Source: Halothiobacillus neapolitanus (GTDB lineage Bacteria; Pseudomonadota; Gammaproteobacteria; Halothiobacillales; Halothiobacillaceae). From it: DNA of 11,756 nucleotides. Where the stretch lies: the NCBI GenBank assembly GCA_020722165.1, contig DYLI01000044.1, positions 1 to 11,756 on the forward strand. The letters run 5' to 3'. The notes below the pieces were generated by a model, which saw only the letters and a program-made list of their open reading frames with translations, searched no databases and was not told the DNA's origin. The position numbers and the translations under genes were made by a program. The first letter of the stretch is position 1. Each line of letters begins with the position of its first letter. This document shows positions 1-6,302 of the stretch, piece after piece.

Positions 1-16
1 CAAACCCAACTTTCAG

Positions 17-706
17 CTAAACCCGCCGCCCATCCAGCGCATTCTTCAACGCAATCAACAACGCCAGCGCAATGAACGCCCCCGGCGGCAAAATCGCCAA
101 CAAAAAACCGTAGTTTTCCGGCATGACCTGCAAGGTCAAACCGCGCCCCCACTCACCAAACATCAAATGCGCATTGGCAAGCAACGTGCCCTGCCCCAAC
201 ACTTCACGCATCACCCCCAGCGCGACGAGCACCAGGGCAAAGCCCAAGCCCATCATCAAACCATCGAACGCAGCACGGGCAACATCATGCCGCGAGGCAA
301 AACCTTCAGCGCGCGCGATAATGATGCAATTGGTCACGATCAGCGGCAAAAAAATACCTAAAACGACGTACAGGCCATGCAGCCAGGCATTCATTGCAAG
401 CTCAATCGCGGTCACTACCGAGGCAATCACCAACACAAACACCGGCAAGCGTACTTCGGGGCGCACCCAGTGGCGAATCAAGGAGACCAGCGTATTACTC
501 ACCACCAATGTCAACAGCGTGGCCAAACCCAAACCCAGCGCGTTCACCGTAGTGTTGGAAATCGCCAACAGCGGACACAGCCCCAATACTTGTACCAAGG
601 CGGGGTTATTGCGCCACAGTCCATCCAGCGCAAGTTGAGCATACGCTGGCCCAGTCGGCGCAGGTTTGTTCACACTATCCACAACAACGTCCGCCGTCGT
701 ATTCAT
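17..706 (-). CDS. rnfE: Rnf electron transport complex, integral membrane subunit RnfE
   Basis: This is the membrane subunit RnfE (RsxE) of the ion-translocating NADH:ferredoxin oxidoreductase. It is hydrophobic almost throughout, as expected for six transmembrane helices, and is related to RnfA. The two family cysteines are present: Cys44 in VLGLCPLLA and Cys127 in IVTNCIII. In known Rnf structures these pair with the RnfA cysteines to hold an iron-sulfur cluster inside the membrane. The 229-residue length is normal, but about 25 residues precede the conserved ALDGLWRNNPALVQ block, a longer tail than in E. coli. The start is well supported: a GGAGG Shine-Dalgarno (714-718) lies 7 bases upstream, and the ATG overlaps the rnfG stop as ATGA. 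It is the last rnf gene visible; its TAG stop is at 17-19, and too little sequence follows to see a terminator or the nth gene that often comes next. Confidence 0.96.
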   Translation of the reverse strand: MNTTADVVVDSVNKPAPTGPAYAQLALDGLWRNNPALVQVLGLCPLLAISNTTVNALGLGLATLLTLVVSNTLVSLIRHWVRPEVRLPVFVLVIASVVTAIELAMNAWLHGLYVVLGIFLPLIVTNCIIIARAEGFASRHDVARAAFDGLMMGLGFALVLVALGVMREVLGQGTLLANAHLMFGEWGRGLTLQVMPENYGFLLAILPPGAFIALALLIALKNALDGRRV

Positions 707-1320
707 GGCCTTGCCTCCAATAATTCAGCACGATGTTGTTCAACATACAACAAAGCATTATGCACCGCCTGCACCACCGCACGCGGGGTAATGGTCGCGC
801 CGGTAAACTGGTCAAACACGCCACCATCTTTTTTGACATGCCAGCCCTTAGTATCTGGGTTGCCTAAGCCTTGGCCAGTAAAACCATGAATCCAATTCGA
901 TTTCGACTCTTCAATCGGATCGCCCAAGCCCGGTGTTTCCTTGTGAGAAATCACCCGCACACCGCTGACCACACCTTGCGCGTCCACGCCAACCAACAGG
1001 TGAATCGCGCCGCTGTAGCCATTCGGCGCAATCACTCGCAGCGCCCAACCAGTGACATGCTCGCCCTTGCGCGCGGTGTACACCAGCGCGCCACCCTTGC
1101 CGCCCAGCAACACATCATCTGGCAACGCACGTACACTGGCCGCCGGGTCATTGTCAAAACCTGCGGGCAAGACCGCTGCCAATTGACGATTTAGGGCGGC
1201 ATCCATCTGCGCCTGAATCAGTGGCTCGGTTTGCTGGTGCATAAAAGCGACCACGCTCACACCAAGCAGCGTGAAAGCTGCAAGAACAAGGCTGGTCAAT
1301 ACAATTTGCTGCTTATTCAT
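703..1320 (-). CDS. rnfG: Rnf electron transport complex, FMN-binding subunit RnfG
   Basis: RnfG (RsxG) carries a covalently bound FMN on the periplasmic side of the membrane and passes electrons within the Rnf complex. The 205-residue protein begins with a single membrane anchor (about residues 6-26) followed by a soluble FMN-binding domain. The flavin site is seen as QFTGATITPRAV, with Thr176 as the residue expected to carry FMN through a phosphoester bond; E. coli uses the equivalent threonine at nearly the same position. The GFTGQGLGNPDTKGW stretch before it is also typical. I chose the ATG at 1320 rather than an in-frame TTG 14 codons upstream, because the anchor then starts at the usual distance from the N-terminus. 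It overlaps the end of rnfD by 8 bases (ATGAATAA), and its own stop overlaps rnfE as ATGA, which implies translational coupling on both sides. Confidence 0.95.
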   Translation of the reverse strand: MNKQQIVLTSLVLAAFTLLGVSVVAFMHQQTEPLIQAQMDAALNRQLAAVLPAGFDNDPAASVRALPDDVLLGGKGGALVYTARKGEHVTGWALRVIAPNGYSGAIHLLVGVDAQGVVSGVRVISHKETPGLGDPIEESKSNWIHGFTGQGLGNPDTKGWHVKKDGGVFDQFTGATITPRAVVQAVHNALLYVEQHRAELLEARP

Positions 1321-2350
1321 GCTTTTTACGCCCAAAAGGCCGCGCCGGGGTGTAATGATCAATCAGCGGCGCAGCGATATTCATCAACAAAACCGCAAAC
1401 GCCACGCCATCCGGGAAGCCGGCAAAGCCGCGAATCACAAACACCAGCACGCCAATACCTGCGCCATAAATCAACTGCCCACGCGCCGTGGTTGCGCTGC
1501 TCACCGGATCCGTAGCGATAAAAAATGCGCCGAGCATCGCGCCACCGCTCAGCAAATGAAACAGCGGCGAGGCAAAATGCGTCGGATCGTAAAGATAAAA
1601 AGCCAAGGTCAGCAATGTAAACGACAGCAACATGGACACGGGAATGCGCCAGGTAATGACCCGCTGCCACAACATCCAAACGCCACCGAGCAACCAGCCC
1701 AAGGCCACCCACTCCCAACCCACGCCCCCCAGACTGCTAAATACGCTGTGCTGCTGAATACTTGACCATGCCGCGCCCTGACCCAGATCGGTTTTGTACA
1801 CATTGAGCGGTGTCGCGCCGCTCAAACCATCCCACGCCACGCCCGCTGGCAGATGCCCGCTAAAAACATACATCGCGCTATCGACAAAGCCCAAGGCCTG
1901 CGCCGCCACGCCTTGTGGCAAGCCCCACTGCGTCATTTCCTTGGGAAACGACACCAGCAGCACCGCATAACCCACCATGGCCGGATTAAACAGGTTATAG
2001 CCCAGCCCCCCGTACAAATGCTTGGCAAACACCAGTGCAAAACTAATGCCCACCACCGGCAACCACCACGGCGCAAGCGGCGGTAAACACACCGCCAACA
2101 ACCATGCCGTAACCAGCACACTGCCGTCGCTCAAAAACGGTTTGAGCGGTCGATGGCGCAGCGCCAGCATAACGGCCTCAGTCAACAAACCCGCCGCCAC
2201 AGTCAACAGGATATTCAGCAGCACACCCCAGCCGAAAAAATAAATCGCCGCCAATGTGCCGGGAATCAGCGCCAGCAACACCTGCTTCATCAGGCGACTG
2301 ACATCGTTATTCGGTGCAATATGCGGCGAAGCTAGGGTTGGAAAGCGCAT
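1313..2350 (-). CDS. rnfD: Rnf electron transport complex, membrane flavoprotein RnfD
   Basis: RnfD (RsxD) is a polytopic membrane subunit that carries a covalent FMN and is implicated in ion movement through the complex. The protein is 345 residues long, close to the family norm, and is mostly hydrophobic helices. The covalent flavin motif is DGLSGATPLN, with Thr180 as the attachment residue. Other family blocks are SPHIAPNNDVSRLM at the N-terminus, FLSDGSVLVTAWLLA, and GGLGYNLFNPAMVGYA. I start at the ATG at 2350 and not the adjacent TTG. The ATG shares one base with the stop of the small upstream gene (TGATG) and has an AAGGGG Shine-Dalgarno (2359-2364) 8 bases away. The 3' end overlaps rnfG by 8 bases. 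Chlorobium- or Vibrio-type NqrB is a distant paralogue, but the surrounding operon settles the call. Confidence 0.96.
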   Translation of the reverse strand: MRFPTLASPHIAPNNDVSRLMKQVLLALIPGTLAAIYFFGWGVLLNILLTVAAGLLTEAVMLALRHRPLKPFLSDGSVLVTAWLLAVCLPPLAPWWLPVVGISFALVFAKHLYGGLGYNLFNPAMVGYAVLLVSFPKEMTQWGLPQGVAAQALGFVDSAMYVFSGHLPAGVAWDGLSGATPLNVYKTDLGQGAAWSSIQQHSVFSSLGGVGWEWVALGWLLGGVWMLWQRVITWRIPVSMLLSFTLLTLAFYLYDPTHFASPLFHLLSGGAMLGAFFIATDPVSSATTARGQLIYGAGIGVLVFVIRGFAGFPDGVAFAVLLMNIAAPLIDHYTPARPFGRKKHE

Positions 2351-2676
2351 CAATCATTCCCCTTAGAACGGTTGGTCATAAAACGCCGATACTGAAAAAC
2401 CTGCCACAGATACGACAAAAACGCAGCTAGAAAAGTCCATTGCAGATATGAGGCCACAATCATCATCCACATCGCAACTTCGAGGCGGTGTTGTGAGCTC
2501 ACCCAAGCCATCAAGGCTTTTGATAGCAACGGTTCCAATAACGAAACGGTGGTCATGCCGGAAAAAATCAGCGGCATGACCAAGGGGTCGCGCAGCAAAA
2601 CCAGCACCGAACCGTACAAACCCAGCATAAGCCAAGCCATGCGCCACAACGCAGCCCAAAAACGTGGCTTATTCAT
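2350..2676 (-). CDS. Unrecognised 108-residue membrane protein inside the rnf operon
   Basis: I do not recognise this protein, and it is not one of the six canonical Rnf subunits. It has 108 residues, rich in tryptophan (7) and methionine (10). Hydrophobic stretches at about residues 5-28, 32-58 and 66-95 suggest two or three membrane helices. A basic patch near the end (QYRRFMTNRSKGND) probably faces the cytoplasm. No cysteine, haem or flavin motif is present. It is likely real: the ATG at 2676 has a GAGGAT Shine-Dalgarno (2684-2689) at good spacing, it overlaps rnfC by 8 bases (ATGAATAA), and its TGA shares one base with the rnfD ATG. The frame stays open far upstream inside rnfC, but that part is only an out-of-frame shadow. 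A role as an accessory subunit or assembly factor of Rnf is inferred from position alone. Confidence 0.8.
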   Translation of the reverse strand: MNKPRFWAALWRMAWLMLGLYGSVLVLLRDPLVMPLIFSGMTTVSLLEPLLSKALMAWVSSQHRLEVAMWMMIVASYLQWTFLAAFLSYLWQVFQYRRFMTNRSKGND

Positions 2677-4273
2677 GCGCTGCATCCTCGCTGGCCGCCG
2701 TTTTTTCAGCCTGCAATGCCTCTTTGCGCGCCTTGGCGCGTGCCATGGCATCAAGAATGGCGCGTTGCTTATCATCCACGGCAGCCTCGGCGGCAACGGG
2801 TTCAGCGGCTTTTTGTGCGGCAAGCTGCGCGCGCTTTTGCGCCAGCATCGCTTCGCGTTCCTGTTTATCGCGCTCGATGCGCGTGTTGCGGAATTCAAAG
2901 CGGTCACGCGCCACGCTGGATTTTTCATGCTCGCGTTCGCGCTGCCAAATCTCGGTTTTGGCATAGCGGAAATACTGCACCAGTGGGATATGCGACGGGC
3001 ACACCGCCGAACAAATGCCGCATTCAATGCACTCGAACAGACTGTCCTGCTTTTCCGCACGCTCAAAATCACCCGCCCGCGCATCCCACAGCATTTGTTG
3101 CGGTTGCAATTCTACTGGGCAACCTTCCGCACATTTACCACAGCGAATGCATGGCATGGGCAAAGGTTCGACCGGCGCATCCGGCGCGGCCAAGACCAAA
3201 AAACAATTCGCTGCCTTGGTCAACGGAACCTCGTCGGAAGCGAGCGCAAAACCGCCCATTGGCCCGCCAAACACCAAGCGCGCCACATCGGGCTGATAGC
3301 CGCCCGCCTGCGCAATTAAATCACTTGCCAGCATCCCAAGCGGCGCATCCCAATTGCCCGGCGCGTTCAGCCCGCTGCCAGTCAGCGTCACCACCCGTCG
3401 CGTCAATGGCTCGCCCAACACCACAGCGCGGTAAATCGCCGCCGCCGTCGCCACGTTATTTCCCAAGAAGCCGCGCTCGGTCACGCGCGTTTCACGACTG
3501 ATTTTTTGCCCGGTAAGCACATGAATCAGTAGCTTTTCTGCGCCCGACGGATAAATGGTCGGAATCGCCACAATCTCGAAACGTGGATCCGCCAGCTTCA
3601 ATGCCGCCGCACGCAGCGCCGCAATCGCCTCGGGCTTATTGTCCTCAACTCCGACCAGGCATTTGCCCGCCCCAACCACGTGCATAAGAATTTGCCCACC
3701 GCGCAGCACCTCCTCCGCACGCTCGCGCATGACGCGATCATCGCAACTGATGTACGGCTCGCACTCCGCGCCGTTAAGCAACACCGTATGAATCGCCGTG
3801 CCGGGCGTTCCCGCTAATTTCACTGCACTCGGAAACACCGCGCCGCCCAAGCCCACAATGCCCGCTTCGCGCACTCGCTCGCGCAGCAACAAGGGTGCAA
3901 TTTCACCAAAATCCGGCCACGGCTCAAAGGCTTGCAGCGCCTCATCCAAGCCATCAGGCTCCAGCACAATGCAGGCCGCACGCAAACCGGAAGGATGCGG
4001 CACGTCATGTTCTTCAATCGCCCGCACCAAACCAGACGTTGGTGCATGAATCGGCGCACTGACATACCCATCTGCCTTGGCCAAACGCTGGTTGCGCAAA
4101 ACGCGCTCGCCCACATTGACCACCGCCTCCGCCGTCGCACCGATATGTTGCTTGAGCGGAATTACCAATTGCGCAGGCATGGCCGCCCTACGTATTGGCT
4201 TGGCATTCGATTCGTTTTTATGCTGTTCAGGATGAAAGCCGCCGGGGAAACGGTACAGGATGCGTTCGCTCAT
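2669..4273 (-). CDS. rnfC: Rnf electron transport complex, NADH-binding iron-sulfur subunit RnfC
   Basis: RnfC (RsxC) is the peripheral cytoplasmic subunit where NADH is oxidised; it passes electrons through FMN and iron-sulfur clusters. The N-terminal block (RFPGGFHPEQHK) is followed by the nucleotide/FMN domain with GLGGAVFPSAVK at residues 141-152 and LNGAECEPYISCDDR at about 167-181. Two 4Fe-4S motifs follow: Cys375/378/381/385 and Cys415/418/421/425. From about residue 445 the protein becomes a charged Ala/Lys/Glu/Arg-rich tail, probably helical or coiled. At 534 residues the tail is longer than in minimal RnfC proteins but much shorter than the repeat-rich tail of E. coli RsxC. The ATG at 4273 overlaps the rnfB stop as ATGA, and the 3' end overlaps the extra gene by 8 bases. 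Confidence 0.97.
   Translation of the reverse strand: MSERILYRFPGGFHPEQHKNESNAKPIRRAAMPAQLVIPLKQHIGATAEAVVNVGERVLRNQRLAKADGYVSAPIHAPTSGLVRAIEEHDVPHPSGLRAACIVLEPDGLDEALQAFEPWPDFGEIAPLLLRERVREAGIVGLGGAVFPSAVKLAGTPGTAIHTVLLNGAECEPYISCDDRVMRERAEEVLRGGQILMHVVGAGKCLVGVEDNKPEAIAALRAAALKLADPRFEIVAIPTIYPSGAEKLLIHVLTGQKISRETRVTERGFLGNNVATAAAIYRAVVLGEPLTRRVVTLTGSGLNAPGNWDAPLGMLASDLIAQAGGYQPDVARLVFGGPMGGFALASDEVPLTKAANCFLVLAAPDAPVEPLPMPCIRCGKCAEGCPVELQPQQMLWDARAGDFERAEKQDSLFECIECGICSAVCPSHIPLVQYFRYAKTEIWQREREHEKSSVARDRFEFRNTRIERDKQEREAMLAQKRAQLAAQKAAEPVAAEAAVDDKQRAILDAMARAKARKEALQAEKTAASEDAAHE
2684..2689 (-). promoter_or_regulatory. Ribosome binding site of the small rnf-operon gene
   Basis: The minus strand reads GAGGAT here, 7 bases before the ATG at 2676. 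It lies within the last codons of rnfC. It matters because it fixes the start of the unrecognised 108-residue gene and argues that this reading frame is translated. Confidence 0.6.
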
Positions 4274-4893
4274 GACTCGGCACGCCCGGTTTTCGCCACT
4301 TCATGTTGATGCGAATCCATCCGCACACTGCCCGCCACAGATTCCTCCGCAATAGCCAATCGCTCCTCCGGACTCGGCCAACGCCACTGCTCCAAGGTCG
4401 GCACCAAAGGCTGCATGTAAATACAATCCACCGGACACGGCGCAACGCACAACTCACAGCCTGTGCATTCATCCACAATCACCGTGTGCATCAACTTGGG
4501 CGCACCCAAAATCGCATCCACCGGGCAGGCCTGAATGCACAGAGTGCAACCGATGCACACCTGCTCATCAATCCACGCCACCATCTTCGGCTTTTCCACT
4601 CCATGCTCGGCGCTTAGCGGCTTAGCTTCTACACCCAGCAAATCCGCCAGCGCCTTAATCGTCGCCTCGCCGCCGGGTGGACACTGATTAATATCCGCCT
4701 CGCCACGCGCAATCGCCTCGGCATACGGGCGGCAACCGGGATAACTGCACTGCCCGCACTGCGTTTGCGGCAACAGCGCATCAATCTTATCGGCAAGCGG
4801 ATCACCCTCGACCTTAAACGCCTGCCCGGCATAACCCAGCAACAAACCAAGCGCCAAAGCCAGCACGGTAAACACCACAATCGCCGTCCACAT
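4270..4893 (-). CDS. rnfB: Rnf electron transport complex, ferredoxin-like subunit RnfB
   Basis: RnfB (RsxB) is the likely exchange point with soluble ferredoxin. A single N-terminal membrane helix (about residues 3-22) anchors it. Next comes the 4Fe-4S domain also found in corrinoid proteins, with Cys46, Cys49, Cys54 and Cys71 (QCGQCSYPGCRPYAEAI, then QCPPGG). Two bacterial-ferredoxin motifs follow: Cys113/116/119/123 (CIGCTLCIQACP) and Cys143/146/149/153 (CTGCELCVAPCP). The 207-residue length is slightly above that of E. coli RsxB because of a polar C-terminal tail. The ATG at 4893 shares one base with the rnfA stop (TGATG) and has no strong Shine-Dalgarno, so translation probably depends on termination and re-initiation from rnfA. 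Confidence 0.97.
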   Translation of the reverse strand: MWTAIVVFTVLALALGLLLGYAGQAFKVEGDPLADKIDALLPQTQCGQCSYPGCRPYAEAIARGEADINQCPPGGEATIKALADLLGVEAKPLSAEHGVEKPKMVAWIDEQVCIGCTLCIQACPVDAILGAPKLMHTVIVDECTGCELCVAPCPVDCIYMQPLVPTLEQWRWPSPEERLAIAEESVAGSVRMDSHQHEVAKTGRAES

Positions 4894-5474
4894 CAGACTT
4901 TGACCAGCCCGGCAAAACCCATAAACGCCAGCGCCATCAGGCTTGCCGTAATCAGCCCAATCGGCGTGCCCGCAAAAGGCTTGGGTACATCCGCCGCAGC
5001 CAGCCGCTCACGCATCGCCGCAAACAACACCAACACCAGCGAAAAGCCTACCGCCGCACCAAAACCATACACCGCCGCCTGCGCCAAATTGTGCTCTTCC
5101 TGCACATTAAGCAACGCCACACCCAGCACCGCGCAGTTGGTGGTAATCAAAGGCAAATAAATCCCCAACACGTTATGCAGTAAAGGACTGGCTTTTTTTA
5201 ACGCCATCTCGGTGAAATTCACCACGGCGGCAATCAGTACGATGAAAGCAATGGTGCGCAAATACTCCAACCCAAACGGTGCAAGCAAATAGTTTTGCGT
5301 CAAGTAACTCAACACAGAGGAGAGCGTCAGCACAAATGTTGTCGCCAAGCCCATACCCATGGCGGTCTCCAGCTTGCGTGAAACCCCCATAAACGGACAT
5401 AGGCCAAGAAACTTCACCAACAAGAAGTTATTGACCAACACCGTACTGATGAAAATAAGCAGAAATTCAGTCAT
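4893..5474 (-). CDS. rnfA: Rnf electron transport complex, integral membrane subunit RnfA
   Basis: RnfA (RsxA) is a six-helix membrane subunit that forms the core of the Rnf complex together with RnfE. The sequence is highly conserved from its start (MTEFLLIFISTVLVNNFLLV). The two cluster-binding cysteines are present: Cys26 in FLGLCPFMG and Cys114 in LITTNCAVLG, expected to pair with Cys44 and Cys127 of RnfE around a membrane-embedded iron-sulfur cluster. The length of 193 residues matches the family exactly. It is the first gene of the rnf operon, lying 242 bp downstream of pncC on the same strand. Its own Shine-Dalgarno is poor (an AAGGG about 14 bases ahead of the ATG). Its TGA overlaps the rnfB ATG by one base. 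Confidence 0.98.
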   Translation of the reverse strand: MTEFLLIFISTVLVNNFLLVKFLGLCPFMGVSRKLETAMGMGLATTFVLTLSSVLSYLTQNYLLAPFGLEYLRTIAFIVLIAAVVNFTEMALKKASPLLHNVLGIYLPLITTNCAVLGVALLNVQEEHNLAQAAVYGFGAAVGFSLVLVLFAAMRERLAAADVPKPFAGTPIGLITASLMALAFMGFAGLVKV

Positions 5475-5587
5475 GAAAAGAGTGCTACGCCCTTAGAAAT
5501 AACACGGTGGGCGGATTTTACGCCAAAAGACATCCGAACCGTTGAGGTCCAAGCGATTACCACGCAAACCTGAGTTGAAAAGTGATT
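5475..5587 (-). promoter_or_regulatory. Upstream region of the rnf operon, probable promoter location
   Basis: This 113-bp gap between the inverted-repeat element and rnfA must hold any dedicated rnf promoter unless transcription comes from within the repeat or from pncC. On the minus strand a TAAAAT hexamer (about 5516-5521) could serve as a -10 box, but I see no convincing -35 at the right spacing, and no FNR- or SoxR-like dyad. The placement is inferred mainly from gene layout. Confidence 0.25.
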
Positions 5588-5720
5588 TTAGCCACAGCGC
5601 TCACCGCGCTCATGAAGCCCGGATGTTAACCCAGGAATGTCGTTAACTTCGGCGCGAATACCCCCGGATTTCGCATTGCTTCATCCAAACTATGGCGCGC
5701 TCTGTGCCCTCTGTGGCTAA
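5588..5720. repeat. Nested inverted-repeat element between pncC and rnfA
   Basis: A 133-bp stretch is bounded by a perfect 10-bp inverted repeat: TTAGCCACAG at 5588-5597 and CTGTGGCTAA at 5711-5720. Inside it lie a second inverted pair, ATGAAGC (5612-5618) with GCTTCAT (5678-5684), and two GTTAAC sites (5625-5630 and 5642-5647). The right half contains CCCCCGGATTTCGC followed by GCTTCATCC, which resembles common REP-type palindromes, and ends in a TCTGTGCCCTCTGTGGC phrase that I recall as frequent between genes in environmental proteobacteria. It has no reading frame of its own. It is probably a non-autonomous or REP-like repeat. Its right arm contains the pncC stop codon. Confidence 0.5.
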
Positions 5721-6220
5721 GGATTTACAGCCCCCACTAAAGCCAGCAAGCCCTCCAAGCCGGCAATCACAGCCTGAGCACGCACCGCTTCACGGTCGCC
5801 TGCGAACACAAAATGTTGCGCATAGGCTGGCTCTCCACGGCGCGCCCAAGCCAGCCAAACCGTACCGACGGGCTTATCAAGTGTAGCCCCACCTGGCCCT
5901 GCAATGCCGCTAATCGCCACGCTCACATCGGCCAAGCTATGTTTCAACGCGCCCTCAGCCATGGCCAGAACAGTCGCCTCACTCACTGCACCATGCTCGC
6001 GTAACACCCGCTCCGATATGCCCAACATATCTTGCTTGGCCTGGTTGCTATACGTGACAAAACCGCGATCAAACCATGCTGAACTACCCGCAATATCCGT
6101 AACCGTCTTGGCTAGCCAACCGCCTGTACAGGATTCCGCCGCCGCAAGCCGAAATTTTTTTTTCCGCAGGGATACCCCCAGTTGCTCCGCCAACTCTGCA
6201 ATCACCATCTCATAACGCAT
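5717..6220 (-). CDS. pncC: Nicotinamide-nucleotide amidase PncC (CinA C-terminal domain family)
   Basis: PncC hydrolyses nicotinamide mononucleotide to nicotinate mononucleotide and ammonia, recycling pyridine nucleotides in the cytoplasm. The family motifs are all visible: AAESCTGGW with catalytic Ser30, GFVTYSNQAK at about 53-62, HGAVSE at 76-81, SGIAGPGG at 104-111, and KPVGTVW at 116-122. With 167 residues it is the stand-alone amidase; the N-terminal MoaB-like domain of full-length CinA is absent. The start at 6220 has a GAGGTG Shine-Dalgarno 6 bases upstream. The last codons and the TAG stop run into the repeat element at 5588-5720. An A9 run in the sense strand (6155-6163) sits in codons 20-22. 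It follows the cbb3 terminator, so it probably has its own promoter or relies on read-through. Confidence 0.93.
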   Translation of the reverse strand: MRYEMVIAELAEQLGVSLRKKKFRLAAAESCTGGWLAKTVTDIAGSSAWFDRGFVTYSNQAKQDMLGISERVLREHGAVSEATVLAMAEGALKHSLADVSVAISGIAGPGGATLDKPVGTVWLAWARRGEPAYAQHFVFAGDREAVRAQAVIAGLEGLLALVGAVNP

Positions 6221-6252
6221 TGCATCACCTCACACATAAATCTGCTGCCATT

Positions 6253-6275
6253 AAAAAAGCCGGCAAACGCCGGCT
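6253..6275 (-). terminator. Intrinsic terminator of the ccoNOQP operon
   Basis: Read on the minus strand, a perfect 7-bp stem AGCCGGC / GCCGGCT with a GTTT loop (6258-6275) is followed directly by a run of six T (6253-6258). It lies 27 bases after the ccoP stop codon and before pncC, exactly where the cbb3 operon should end. Confidence 0.88.
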
Positions 6276-6302
6276 CAATCTATGACCATCCATTAAGGAA
6301 TT

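Noticed and set aside
123..638. A 171-codon plus-strand frame opposite rnfE
   Set aside because: It is a shadow of a strongly conserved gene; its product is a Ser/Thr/Pro/Lys mix with no recognisable domain and no ribosome binding site.
1321..1362. An upstream TTG start for rnfG giving 14 extra residues
   Set aside because: It would bury the start well inside rnfD, lacks a good ribosome binding site, and would add residues before the membrane anchor that the family does not have.
2677..3084. A longer version of the small rnf-operon gene (244 codons)
   Set aside because: The added part overlaps rnfC out of frame and reads as low-complexity Arg/Ser/Cys-rich sequence. The hydrophobic protein begins at the ATG at 2676, which has a Shine-Dalgarno.
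2549..3319. A 256-codon open frame on the plus strand opposite rnfC and the small membrane gene
   Set aside because: It lies entirely antisense to well-supported genes, its product is rich in Arg, His and Ala without any domain, and such frames are common opposite GC-rich coding sequence.
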